Shown in pieces: positions 1 to 12,100 of a stretch of 64,000 nucleotides of DNA. Source of the stretch: Silene latifolia (lineage: Eukaryota; Streptophyta; Magnoliopsida; Caryophyllales; Caryophyllaceae); NCBI RefSeq assembly GCF_048544455.1, contig NC_133536.1:165030825-165094824 (forward strand), in the 5' to 3' direction. Numbering within the stretch: the first letter of the stretch is position 1; each line of letters opens with the position of its first letter. Position numbers and translations under genes: made by a program. Below the pieces are notes generated by a model. It was given only the letters and a program-made list of their open reading frames with translations, was not told the origin of the DNA and did no database searches.

Positions 1-1237
1 ACATTATTGCTAGTGTAAGACAAGTTCGGATGGAATTTTGAATTCGGGTTATAAGTGTTGGAAAATGTACCCGGTGGATATGAACTTTGTCTAAAATCTT
101 GAAAAGCATTTACCTCTTCAATGGGGGCTCGACAATGAGCGGCATAATGACCCGCACCTCCACATCCATCACAAACGATGATTTGGCTTGTTGAAGACAC
201 GACATTAAGTTGTTGGAGGGAATCTTTTGCATCTTTTTCCGCCAATTGTTGTTGGAGCAAGGCAATTTGAGCTAGCAAAACGGAGTTGTTAGAGGATTCT
301 TCTTTACCTTTGGGTGGCACAACTCGGGAATTGACATATTGGGCATCATGGACCGCCATAGATTCGATTGTGGCATGAGCAATATCGGTGTCAATTTGAT
401 CAAACCGCCCATTGTTGGCGGAATCAAGAATCCTTCGCGACTCGGCACAACATCCATTGTAGAATGTTATTGCTAGAAACCAATCATCTAGCCCATGATG
501 TGGGCATTGCCTTTGAAGTTCTTTGTACCTCTCCCAAGCTTCATATAAGCTCTCAAGAGCTTGTTGACGGAATCCGGTGATTTGGCTCCTCAAAGTTTGA
601 GTTTTCTCCGGTGGAAAAAACTTTTGATAGAAAGCAAGAGCTAATGTCTCCCAATTGGTGATTTCCAAGGCGGTGCGGTCAAGGCTATTGATCCAAAGCT
701 TGGCCTTGTCCTTCAAAGAGAAAGGGAAAAGTTTACCCTTATTTGGGCTTGGGTGACACCCGTTTGACGGATCATGGAGCAATAGTCACAAAAATTTTGC
801 ACATGCAAATTGGGATCCTCCAAAGGACTTCCTCCAAATTGCTTTCTCTCCACAAGGCTAATGAAAGCCGGTTTGATCTCGAATTGCGGCGCGGTAATTT
901 GAGTAGTGGTGATATCGGCCGGTAGCATGGCCGCGGTGGGCTTTGAATGATTGAAAAGTTTCACCATCTTTTTGGTAGTAGATGGTGATGGTGGTGGAGA
1001 TGATGAACAAGAAACCTCCTCCTCTTCAAGAACCTCTAGATCGTCTAAGTAAGACTTTCTAGCACTTTCAACTTGGATGGGAGAAGTGGCTTCTTTAACT
1101 TCTTTCCAAAATCGTCGTCTTCTCCTAAAGGCTTTCTCGGGCTCGGAATCCGGTGAAAGCAATTCTCCACTACGAGAGGACCTGGGCATAAGACAACAAT
1201 TTCTAGGAAAATGATAAGTAACGGTCTTAAGGAACAA
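1..1237 (-). pseudogene. Athila-like Ty3-gypsy gag fragment, continues off left edge
   Basis: Minus-strand translation gives a retrotransposon gag protein. The N-terminal part (1237-713) is acidic and proline/serine-rich. The capsid-type domain follows (about 715-400), with recognisable stretches such as LWINSLDRTALEITNWE and FFPPEKTQTLRSQITGFRQ. A single zinc knuckle reading CDGCGGAGHYAAHC lies near 180-140. A frameshift near 710-715 separates the first ORF from the capsid part, so this copy is not intact. Protease and pol would lie beyond position 1. The gag start lies close to the primer-binding site at about 1300, so the leader is short. The lineage call rests on the tRNA-Asp-type PBS and the long LTR next to it. 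Confidence 0.82.
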
Positions 1238-1300
1238 GTGTTCCCCAAGACAAAGAAAAACAAGATAAAAATCGACAATTCAATAAGCAATAAAACTGTT

Positions 1301-1318
1301 TCCCCGGCAACGGCGCCA
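1301..1318 (-). other. Primer-binding site, tRNA-Asp type
   Basis: On the minus strand TGGCGCCGTTGCCGGGG directly follows the LTR end (TATCA plus a few T/A bases). It is complementary to the 3' end of plant tRNA-Asp, the primer typical of Athila elements. It fixes the transcription direction as leftward. Confidence 0.85.
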
Positions 1319-1323
1319 AAATT

Positions 1324-2867
1324 TGATAGGCTTTATCGCGTACCTATGCAAAGATAATTTTCCTAGACACAAATTAATGTAGTAGTAGGGGTCGAACACA
1401 AGGAAACGGGAATTACGTCGTGAATTGCTATGGATAGATTTTTATTAAGGTCGATTTCGTTTTTAGTTTGGTTTGGTTTGTTTAATGATTAACAAAGACT
1501 ACGATGTAAATTATATAAATAAAGAGGAGTCTAAGGGGTTCGGGTCACACATGCAAAGGTAAATATATGATCATGATAAACTCGGTACTAATAACATTGT
1601 CAATTGCTTAGGCTTAGAGACACCCACCTTACGATATTAGTGTCAACCATAGGCCGGGTCCTAGAGAAACTCTCGTCCATGACTAGGTCGTCCTACTATA
1701 CATGCTTAGTCTAATTCAATTCTGTGCCTCTCGACTTATAGAACGAATGAACAAACTTAATCAAATGAATAGGGCCCTAAACAAAGATTAAACATTGTGG
1801 CACAAGCATGTGATAGAAGCAATATGATCAATATTATTATTAATCTATTTTATTATGTTATATACTTGATTTATGCATGGCTCCCCTAGCCCTTAGACTA
1901 GGAAATTTAACTACTCATACTAAAATGTAAATTGCAAACTAAATTAAGAGAAATGGTGAACATAATTGTATGATTTATATAAACTAATTGATTTAACATG
2001 TGGAAGAATTAAACTAAAGTAATCTAAACAAATTATTTAATTATAAACTATGTATAAACTGAAATAGAAATATAGAGATATAAACTATAAATAGAAATAC
2101 CTTAAAAGTAGAGAACTTGTATGGAAGAACAATGTATAACCAAAAGCTTGAAATAACTTAGAACCAAATGTTTGAAGAACTACAAGATTAACTAATTTGT
2201 AAACTAATATGAAAACTATTGAGAGAAATATAATGCTTAAGGCTATTGTAAACTAAACTTGGACGTAAAAATTGGATGCCCAAAACCTAGGAATACCTCT
2301 CCTATTTATAGGAGAGGAGGATGCAACGTAAATACCAAGGGGCATGTAACCCCGATCGGGGCCACCCCACCCCGATCGGGTCGTGTGTTTCGGGGTAATT
2401 TCTCTTAATTCCTCTCTTAATTGCGTGAGGAATACAAAGTTTATACTTTAATGCTCCTTAATCACGCGGGTAAATGCCTTATCTATGATTTTTAGAGCTC
2501 CCAAAAAGCATCCTAAGCATGTTGGAATCTTATGCTTTCCACCTTGACTTGGATTTGATCATTGGGCCTTGACTTTGGTTGTTGTCAACATTTGCATTAT
2601 ACATAATAATCCATCAATTTCTCCATGCAAAACCCAACCCAATGCTCCATGCTTAGTCCAACACTTGGTCTTGTTTAGCTTAGTGAACTTAGTGTATAAA
2701 ATGATAGGAAAAAGCCTCTAAATGCTTAGATTCCTACAAAAATATGTTAAGACAAGCAAATACACTAGAACAACAAATATTAGCTTATGACACTATGATA
2801 AGTGCTAAATAACAAATAAAATAGAGCTAATATAGGGGATGAAAGTATATAAAATATGCACTTATCA
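1324..2867 (-). mobile_element. 5' LTR of the left Athila-like element
   Basis: This segment is bounded by TGATAGG and CTTATCA, an imperfect TGATA/TATCA terminal inverted repeat, and the primer-binding site abuts its left edge. It is 1544 bp long. On the minus strand a TATAAATA box lies at 2301-2310, preceded by a cluster of CCCCGATCGGGG palindromes at 2350-2380. The 3' LTR and the left target duplication lie outside the window. The element sits in the 3' region of a Ty1-copia element, so it is the younger of the two. Confidence 0.82.
2296..2317 (-). promoter_or_regulatory. LTR core promoter: TATA box inside a perfect inverted repeat
   Basis: CCTCTCCTAT, two bases, then ATAGGAGAGG form a perfect 10-bp inverted repeat centred on the TATAAATA box. 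CCCCGATCGGGG (2350-2361) and a near-identical copy (2370-2380) lie 40-80 bp upstream on the minus strand. Promoter function is inferred from position within the LTR. Confidence 0.6.
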
Positions 2868-3539
2868 TTGATTCTCCTAAAGACAAGGAATTAAGGAATG
2901 ATAGCTACACCCTTTTTCCCTTTGACTAGGTTTTTTTTCCCAATGAGTTTTTCCTAGCAGGGTTTTTAACGAGGTAGCACTATAAGCGCATTATTACGCT
3001 ATAGTCATGTCATCGTGATTGTTTAGATGACAATTATTTTCGACATATAATATTATGTCATTTATTGTGGAGAAGTTATATCACTATTGCGAAAGTATTA
3101 ACTGAAATGAAGATTTAAGAGTTATTATGAAATGATTATATCCTGTGAGTTCTCAAGGAAATATGATATCGGAGATGCCATGGATTTTTATTGATCGAAG
3201 ATTCAAGTTTATTAACCACAATAGGTACAACTTCAACCATCGAGAAGTTATGACAAATCATGGATCATTTCAAGATTTATCAAGTTATGTCATCATCAGG
3301 GGGAGTAGCACGCGCTGTACTCTTTTTTCTTAGCCATGGTTTTGTCCCACGAGGTTTTCCATGGAAGACGTTTAACGAGGCATCTTGTTATGCGTGTTTG
3401 AAGATTAGTATATTCTTTTTCTTCACTAGTGTTTTTTCCCACGGGGTTTTTTTAGGAAGGTTTTTAACGAGACATCTTCTTCAGTGATGGACAAACCTTA
3501 ACGAGACATCTTTTTTAGTGATGGACATCCAAGGGGGAG
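2868..3539 (+). mobile_element. 3' internal region of a Ty1-copia element (noncoding remnant)
   Basis: The stretch contains repeated phrases of the form CCC-ACGGGGTTTTT and GGTTTTTAACGAGGCATC (near 2930-2980, 3340-3390, 3430-3480 and 3500). These are typical of the region between RNase H and the 3' LTR in many plant copia elements. It ends in the polypurine tract AAGGGGGAG immediately before an LTR starting TGTTATGAAATA. No pol coding remains; the upstream part is cut off by the Athila LTR at 2867. Confidence 0.7.
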
Positions 3540-4043
3540 TGTTATGAAATACTCCGTATTATATTATACTCCCTCCATTCAACTCCACTTTGCAACTTTG
3601 TTTTTTACACGGATATTAAGGAGCGGATTAAAAAAATTATTAAAAGTACATGGGGAAAGAGAAAGAAGAGGTTAAAAATATTAAAAAAATATAAAGGTGG
3701 GGTTTTATGGTGGGTTAGTGTGGGGTTTGGGTGGCATTTTTTGTAAATAAAGATTTTCAATAAGGATAGAATTGTCATTTTTTTAGCCAAATAAGGAAAC
3801 CTGTAAAGTGGAGTTGAATGGACGGAAATGGAATACATGTAAAGTGGAGTTGAATGGAGGGAGTAGTATTATATGGATGTCTATATCTTAGAATATTCTA
3901 GAGTGTATTATCTTATGGAAATTCTACCTTCATTGTATGTGTATATATACTCCTTCATAATAGAGTAAGATACAGTTCTGTCTCTCTCTCTATATTCTCT
4001 CTAACTTCTCTCTATCATTTTCTCCTCTCTTTATTTCATAACA
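3540..4043 (+). mobile_element. Ty1-copia 3' LTR containing a nested MITE
   Basis: The LTR begins TGTTATGAAATA and ends TATTTCATAACA, a perfect 12-bp terminal inverted repeat, and is preceded by a polypurine tract. It is 504 bp, of which 295 bp plus a TA is an inserted MITE, so the original LTR was about 207 bp. A TATATATAC sequence near 3941 followed by CT-rich sequence is compatible with a promoter. No matching 5' LTR is in the window. Confidence 0.82.
3569..3863. mobile_element. Stowaway-like MITE nested in copia LTR
   Basis: CTCCCTCCATTCAACTCC at the left is matched by its inverted complement ending GAATGGAGGGAG at the right, flanked by TA on both sides (3567-3568, 3864-3865). The right terminal sequence is present twice with 36-bp spacing (about 3803 and 3839). 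The noncoding interior ends CCAAATAAGGAA just before the duplicated end. This interior resembles that of the MITE at 13904-14176, although the ends differ completely. Confidence 0.85.
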
Positions 4044-4444
4044 TGTACAAAGTTAGTCCCCGTGTTTTGGTTTATGTTGTCAAATTTCCAATTTTAAATT
4101 TACACAGCACCAAATAACGAGAAAAATGATTACGCATCTGAGATAGTACCTCAGACCTTGTAATTTTTGAGCATATACACATTTTTTCTGAGCATATTAC
4201 CATTTATAAATATAGTTTTGAGCAATATTATATTTTTTTAGTGTAATGGTTTAGTAAATATGCTCAAAAACTTTATACTAATGCAGAACTCAAAAACTTT
4301 AAAATAAAACTCAGAAAATAAACAATAAGAGGTACTACCTCAGATATATAGTCTATAAACTGCTAAATAACGCTCAAATACAGACCTTTTTCTTTTGCCA
4401 CAACACAATTTTTCAACGGAAGAAAGCACCCTCACGGGTCACGC
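4044..4444. other. Intergenic, AT-rich, no feature recognised
   Basis: AT-rich sequence between the copia LTR and the GATCC-rich repeats. No gene, RNA or repeat structure could be supported. Confidence 0.5.
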
Positions 4445-4700
4445 TAGAGATGGCAATGGATCCTGGACCCTATCCAGATCCGCGGATCCGGACCCTGATG
4501 GGTAGGATATGGATCCTAATTTTTCGGACCCCGTGGATATGGGTTGGATATGGATCCACTTATTTGAAAATGGATCTGGATATGGATCTGAAAATTTTGG
4601 ATCCACCGGATATGGGGCGGATATGGATCCAACGTTGGTGTGGCGGATATGGATCTGGTCCTATCGGACCCTACCCAAATCTGGTCCATTGTCATCCCTA
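4445..4700. repeat. hAT-like MITE, GATCC-rich, copy 1
   Basis: This 256-bp segment starts TAGAGATGGCAATGGATCC and ends GGTCCATTGTCATCCCTA, imperfect terminal inverted repeats of about 18 bp. The interior is a dense series of GGATCC and GGATATGG motifs. The ends resemble those of nonautonomous hAT-type elements, but no 8-bp target duplication could be found. Reading frames across it are artefacts of the repeat. Confidence 0.6.
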
Positions 4701-4736
4701 CTAACACTACACAAACACAGTACACAAGTTGTAAGT

Positions 4737-4980
4737 TAGAGATGGCAACGGATCCTGGACCCTATCCAGATCCGCGGATCCGGACCCTGATGGGTAGGAT
4801 ATGGATCCTAATTTTTCGGACCCCGTGGATACGGGTTGGATATGGATCCACTTATTTGAAAATAGATCTGGAAAATTTGGATCCGCCGAATATGGGTCGG
4901 ATATGGATCCAACGTTGGTGTTGCGGATATAGATCTGGATCCTATCGGACCCTACCCAGATTCGGTCCATTGTCATCCCC
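4737..4980. repeat. hAT-like MITE, GATCC-rich, copy 2
   Basis: A second copy in the same orientation, 36 bp downstream of copy 1 and highly similar to it. It lacks a short GGATATGGATCT stretch and ends GTCATCCCC. The tandem arrangement suggests local duplication or insertion next to an existing copy. No convincing target duplication was found. Confidence 0.6.
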
Positions 4981-6110
4981 GGCCATATGGCACACATGTA
5001 AACCAGCCCACTAATGGGTTGTGGCGACGCTATTTAGCAAGGAACCCTAATAAAATGGGAGAAATAGGTAAAGGCCCATTAAAAGATCTCTTCAATACAA
5101 GCATACAGCCCAATGTCCAAGACGCGTAGAAAATGAAAGCGCCATTGAGCAGCTCTATGGGCTTATGAGGCTAACCGTAACCGAGTCAACTGAAATTCAA
5201 CTGAATTGATATTGACCCGGTCCAAACCGTAACCGACTCTAATTAGCAGAAATTGATTAAAACAGCTAACCAAAATGAACCCGATCAAAACCGTAACTAT
5301 GATCAACCCGATTAATGTTGAACTGATTGACCCACACAAAAATTTGTACTGTCAAAGTTGTGCTAGTAACTAGTTAGATGTTACCGCCTTCAAAATAACA
5401 GAACATAAAACCTCTCATAATGTATCATAACTCCTCTCATAATAGTCATAATGTATCACAGATGAATTATCCTACTCAACGGCAAGGATAAACTATTTGC
5501 TCAACGGCACTACATAAATCTCATGTTATTCATTTAAACTAATATCTATGTACTTGTACATTCAAATAAATTCACTATATCATCAACCAATAGTGAGTAC
5601 TGCAGATATCGACAATTCCGAATTTTCCGATGTATAAAGCATGAACATTTTCGAAATAAATGGTGTGGTACCATCAGGATGGTTGGCATGGTACCATAGT
5701 AAGGTAACAAGATGTCAGTTTGCATTGATCAAGTGATAACAAAACAAAATTAAGAGTGGCAGTACTTGGAGGGTAGGGCACCCTAAATGAATTATTGCTG
5801 CTGGGGTTGCCTTACAATAATAATTCACCACACTAATAACTTCACACAATTAGCCTGAAACATTTCCAGTTTTCAGGCCTCCTTTTGTCAGACTAACCCC
5901 ACATATTTCCCATTCAATTTTTCTGTTTCCTTAAATAAAAGGGTACTGCAAAAAGTAACTACCACCATATGGTAAAATCTAACATTTTTTACAGCCTGGG
6001 TCACCTCAAGGTGAAACTTTAGAGGTTTTTTACTAGCTTAGAAGATTATGCTTGCAAGGGTTGGTAGAAATATACACATACTGTAAGTTGTGTAACAATG
6101 TAACATATTG
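4981..6110. other. Intergenic, downstream flank of the ERECTA gene
   Basis: No gene is supported here. The right part must include the 3' UTR of the minus-strand gene ending at 6111. A degenerate cluster of ACCGTAAC motifs lies at about 5175-5300, and a short GGTACCAT/ATGGTACC inverted repeat at about 5667-5697. No clear polyadenylation signal was chosen. Confidence 0.45.
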
Positions 6111-9100
6111 TTACACACTGTTCTGGGATATGACTTCACCGAACTTGAGGAAGAGCTGAGCATCTGAGGTGCTCATTGTAGGGCAGTTGACCATGTGAGG
6201 CGCCTTGAGGTTTGCGTACTCGTCCATGTAGGATGGCTTCTGAGAGGATGGGATGGGTGGCGGTAGGACGGTTGCTTGCTTTGGTTGAATTTCCGGGATG
6301 AGGCTGCTGAGAACGCGAGTGACTTCATGCATTGTGGGTCTGTCACCCGGCTGCTTCTTTGTGCAAAGGAGTGCGAGTTGGAATACCTTTTTGACTGCTC
6401 CGAGATCCTTGCAGGTGGCTGTTATCTCAGAATCCACTGTTTCCATGACTGCATTGTTTGCCGTCTTGGATAAAATCTAGGATAACATTTGGCCAAAAAT
6501 ATTGTCAAGAAAGAAAATATGGTTACCAGATGATGGTTATTAATTATCATGCATTGATTGAAGTAACAAAGGAATTTTAATGAGAAGAATAAAGTAGGTT
6601 ACCAGATGATGGAGATTTGATTCATTGTCGACGGCCTTTCTTCCAGTCAACAGCTCAAGAAGAACAACTCCATAGCTGTAGACATCGGACTTCTCAGTGA
6701 GGCGAGAGGTGCGGGCATACTCGGGGTCAATATAACCGATAGTGCCCATGACATAGGTCGATGTGTGAGATTTAGATGCACAGACACTCTTGGCAATACC
6801 GAAGTCAGTAAGATGGGCTTCAAAATCCTTGTCAAGCAGGATGTTGGAAGACTTGACATCCCTGTGGATTATCCGAGGACTGCAATCATGATGCAGATAT
6901 GCAAGCCCCTGTGCTGCTCCTAGAGCTATCTTAAGACGAGTCTCCCAATCCAGCTTTTTCTTCTTTGCATGGCCTGTTAGATCCAACATTCAAACAAAAG
7001 AGGTCCATTACTCTTGCAAATTATTAATCATCGTTCTCCCAAATGCCTAGCATCTTTTCATACTCAAACATATTGATTGATAGTAAAAGAAAAGGATGTC
7101 CTATGTTGTGCACTTGAGATTTTTTGAATTTCAACATACACCCTCGAGTTTTATTATAATCCTACAATAACATACGCATATTTCAAATGTAATGTTTATG
7201 CAATTCTGCTTTATTACTCAACTACAGTTTGTCAATGCATCAATATAATTATCATTTACTCAAAAATAATCATCTCTTGATGAAAAGCATAACAATTAAA
7301 TAAGTTATAGTACTTGACAGCTTTTTAAGAACTGTTTTTATGAGTAAGAAGGATACCATATGTTTTTGAAATATGGGTGTGTATGTTGGATATTTTTGAT
7401 AATACGAACACGAGAGTACAACAAATTATATCCAGAAATGCAGAATAATGTATACTATCTACAATTGAAAGTAAAACTGCAGATCTCTGATAAATTAGAG
7501 ACAAAAATGGAAGAAGGTTTACCATGAAGGATATCCCATAGACTCCCATTTTCCATGTAATCATAGAAGAGTAGGTTTCCACAGGGCGAAAGGGAGTAGC
7601 CTTGCAAGCAAACCAGGTTTCTGTGCTTTATACTCCCAACTGTCCCAAGCTCAGTCTCAAATTCTTTCAGGGATTGGTTGGGATAGTTGGAATACAGCTT
7701 TTTAATGGCCACGGGTTTGCAGTTCTTCAGTACACACTTGTATACAGTACTAGAGGCCCCATAACCGATTATGTATTTTTCACTTAGATTCTCGGTCATT
7801 CTCATGATGTCGTCGTAAACATGCAACGCCATGTTCATATGAAGAATTACTAGCTTTGGCGATGAATAATTGACCACTGTAGTTAAATAATCAGATATCA
7901 AGGCGTTAATTATAGATGGTTGATAAAACAGATATTCAAGATAGCTTGAAAGAAGTATAACTAATAACCTGGTTTCTCTAATGATCCGTCAAAAAATGGC
8001 GCCGGTTTATTGGGGCGACAAGCAGCCACTAATATCATGAGTAGGATCACAAGTGCACCCAACGCAATTCCTAATATGGCGGCCTTTGATATAGTGACTG
8101 TATACATAACAAGTTGATATATCAATATGAGAAACTGAACAGTAAGATAAAAAATAACTTCAATTAGCTTTATTTAATGCAAATTTATCAACTATGGACT
8201 GTTAAAACCAGCAACTTGAAATCAAGCACGTATTCATCTTATAGTGTCTATAGTTGCAAACTATACCTCGTTCTGGAGGAGGAGGATTATTGTTGCAAAC
8301 TGCACCACGCCAATATCCACAAAGATTGGGGTTTCCAATAAAGCTGCCGGCAAGAGGAATAAAATTGTCAAATAAGCACTCCAAAATCATGAAAAGCAAT
8401 GGAGAAGAAACACATCACCACTAATTTAGTAAAAGAAAAACTATTCGAGCACATAATATTCTAAACAAGAGATTTACCATTTGGGCGAAAATCTCGAGAA
8501 GTTGTTACTTGTAGGAATATTACCCGTCAAGCTATTGTAAGATACGTTTCTGCACGAAATCATGAAGCATTTGATCACTATGTGCATTATTGTGAAAAAT
8601 ATTTTTTGAAGCAAATTTAAACACAAGGAGTTGAAAATGAGATGAAACCTACAATGTGAGCAGGCTGAGGCAATTCACTAGTGAGATCAAGTCTCCAGTC
8701 AAATTGTTGTATTCCAAACTCCTGCAATTAGACAACGTGAACATACAAATTCGGAAACAGCCAAAAAGGAAAAAAATAAAGCCCTTTTATTTAACCAATA
8801 AACTTACAAATAGAATAGATTCTGCAATTGGCCAAGCTCTTGTGGAACTGTACCAGTTAGCTGATTCCTAGAGATATCTCTGGAAAACAGATCATTCATG
8901 CAACAAAGCATCAAAATTGCATCAGGGTGGTAGAAACAACGTAAGTTTCTTAAGAAGTTGCCTTACAATAAGATTTCTAAAATTATTGAAATAAAAAAAT
9001 AGTCGTTAGTTCTAAAATCTAGATGTCAATGTTGGAAAAATAAGTGGTTTTAAATTAGCATTAGTGTACGGCGATTGTATACGACTATTTGTGAGAAATA

Positions 9101-12100
9101 AATGCTACTTATAGTGTCTCAAAATCAAACTGGTCAGAAATCTTACATGTCGCCAATGCTCCGCAGATTGCCAAACTCTGCTGGGATAACACCGCTAATA
9201 TGGTTCCTGCTCAAATTCCTAAAAAAAAAATCACAGCAAGAGGAATTAGAACTTGGATTCTAATAAGATTGAATTAGAATTTCCAGATAAGGGCACATAC
9301 AATTTCAACAGATGCTCCAGGTCTCCAATAGGTGATGGTATAGAACCGCTAAATTTGTTGTCAGAAAGGTCCCTGACAAAGTGAATTAATTAGTTTAATT
9401 TCATGTTTGGAAATAAAAGTTACTGAGTATATGATTTAGAAAAAAACAAACGAAAACTCACAATGTGTCAAGATTTCCCATTCGTGATATCTCAAGGGGA
9501 ATCGGACCTCCGAAATTGTTGGATGATAGGTTTCTACAAATGAGAAACTATGAGAACAAGGGTTGTAAATATATGACTAGTATTTGCATTGCAGGCCTAT
9601 CAAGTCAGTGGACTCAAGATATTTTAGTTCAAACTCACAAGTATGTCATACTCTCCAGGTTTTGAAAGGCTGCTGGGATTGTTCCATTCAACTTGTTTCC
9701 ATGCAAATTCCTATGTCAGAAAATGTTTCAGCAATCTTACGCTTAAAACCTTAAAAACCATATACTCTAAAACTAAAACAAATTAAAAGGTTGGTCTCAC
9801 AGGCTGTTGAGATTTGCGCATGAACTAAGATTCTCGGGAATTGGCCCTTCAAGATTGTTGTTTGCTATATTCCTATGGAAAGAAAAGTCACGTTAGAAAT
9901 GAGAAACGACAAGTGAGTTTGAGCTATATGTGCACTCTTTTAATTAGCATCTCATAACTTACAGGTCAAACAAGTCTGTCAGCTTCCCCAGCTCAGATGG
10001 GATATGTCCAGTTAGCTTGTTATCATTTAGTTCCCTGGTGATGCAGATTTTTGACTGTTAGTGAAGATAAACCACGAACACGACACATTTGTTATGCAAA
10101 CAATACTATTTAAGGAATTAAAGTCGTAGAGAAGTGGTACACTTACAAATAATGAAGTTTGGACATATTTCCAAGCTCTGGTGGAACTGAGCCAGTTAAC
10201 TTATTCCCATGCAAGTATCTGTATAACAAATCAATAATAAGGACCGACAAAATATTGAATAAAACTGAACACTAAATACATTACTTAATGGGGTACTAAC
10301 AATTTCTCAGTGTAGCTCAAGTTTCCCAGAATAGGAGGGATTGTCCCAGTCAGTCTATTGAAGCTTAAATCTCTGTAAGAAAGTATTAATCAGAGTTGCT
10401 AAAAAAGGATGAAAATCAATTAAACTACATTAAAACATAAATGTTATATCCAGAAATAAGATCACATTAGAAGAGACTTACAGCACTGCAAGTGCCTGCA
10501 TCAAGCCAATTACTGAAGGTATCTCCCCTGAAAGCTGATTTCCTTGCAATGACCTAAATTTGACAAACAAACAACACATTGTCAAAGTAATTGAAGGCAA
10601 ATTAACTAGAAAAAGATTAAGAGAAATTGATCCAACTTACAAGGTTGCCACTTGCAGAAACCCAATGTTAAACGGGATCTCCCCAGTAAGCTGGTTGTAG
10701 GATAAATCCCTTCAATACAGAAAAACAATAGGATTAGTTCGGTTATCAAGTTGAATTGAAAACTGATATAACTCATGTAAACAATCGTCATTGAGCGTAG
10801 ACCACATACAATACTTGGAATGCAGTGCAGTTGCCAATGCTCTGGGGTATAGTGCCAGTCAAACTGTTATTTCTAACATCGCTGCAAAGATGAAACATCA
10901 TGGCCAAAAATAGTTAACACCTAAGAAATGCAACGTCTTATGTCAAAAAATGTGGATATTCCACATTAATAGTCGAGTTGGATACTTGGATATGCACCTA
11001 TGCCAGATACTTCCATCCGAGTCTGAGTAACAAACGTAAAAAAATGCAGGCAAATCACAATGGCAGATTTCAGAAGACTTACAAGTACCACAATCCAGTC
11101 AGCTGGCACATATCAGGTGAAAGTGTCCCAACCAAACTGTTTCCCCGAAGTCCGCTGCATTACAGGAAGATGAATAAAATGTTACCAAGAGTCAGGGATC
11201 CAACTGTGAAAATGTTTAAGTTAATAGAATTACTTACAGATACTGCAAAACCTCATTCCAATAAATAAGCCTAGGAATTTCTCCAGTTAGATTGTTCTGC
11301 GCAAGGTCTCTGAAAAGAGCAAAAACACAGAGTAGTAAGTTGGTGACCCTTGTTAGTATACGAGGAAAACTTACACAATCGCAAGAAGATCATATGATAT
11401 CAGGACATCATTCCGATTCGAATCCAGGATAAAAGAAACTCACAATATTTTCAAATTTGGTATTTGTGAGAGTGTTGATGGGATCGGGCCAGTGAATTGA
11501 TTATTCTTCAGGATCCTGGATGTTAAATCAAATAAGTTACTGAAGATTTTTTATGTAACCGAATAATCGGTTCAAACATAGGACAAATCGCTTACAGTGC
11601 TTCCAGTTGTTTCAGCTTAGAGATTGAAAATGGGATATCTCCATACAGCAGATTATAAGACAAGTCCCTAGAAAACCAAATAATTTCATTTTGTCATAGA
11701 GAACTTACTATATCTCGAAGCAATATAATGTCAAGATAATCGACAAATGATAGCAAAAATAACATACAAGCTCTTAAGAGGAGAACAGTCTCCAATCTCT
11801 TCAGGAATTTGTCCAGAAAGCCTGTTCCTGCTAAGGTCACTGTTTCAGGAAGCGCGACATTAATTACACGCACCATCAACATAAGTTCGTGGCATTAGCG
11901 CGCAGTGTAAAAAGAAATTAACAGAATAGGGAGTAGTTTACATTGAGAGCAAGGTTTTAAGGTTTCCAATGGAAGGTGAAATTTCTCCATCAAGATTCAA
12001 GCCTGAAAGATTCCTAGAATGATCCCACAAAGCCAAAAGGCAAATGACATGTCAAAATAACTTTACATAAAAAACAAAATAAAAATACAATCATAACAAA

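Noticed and set aside
4450-5014. Several overlapping reading frames of 70-124 residues on both strands
   Set aside because: They come from the GATCC-rich repeat; the translations are repetitive, exist in all frames and have no independent support.
6276-6480. Plus-strand ORFs opposite the last ERECTA exons
   Set aside because: They are complementary shadows of the conserved kinase coding sequence.
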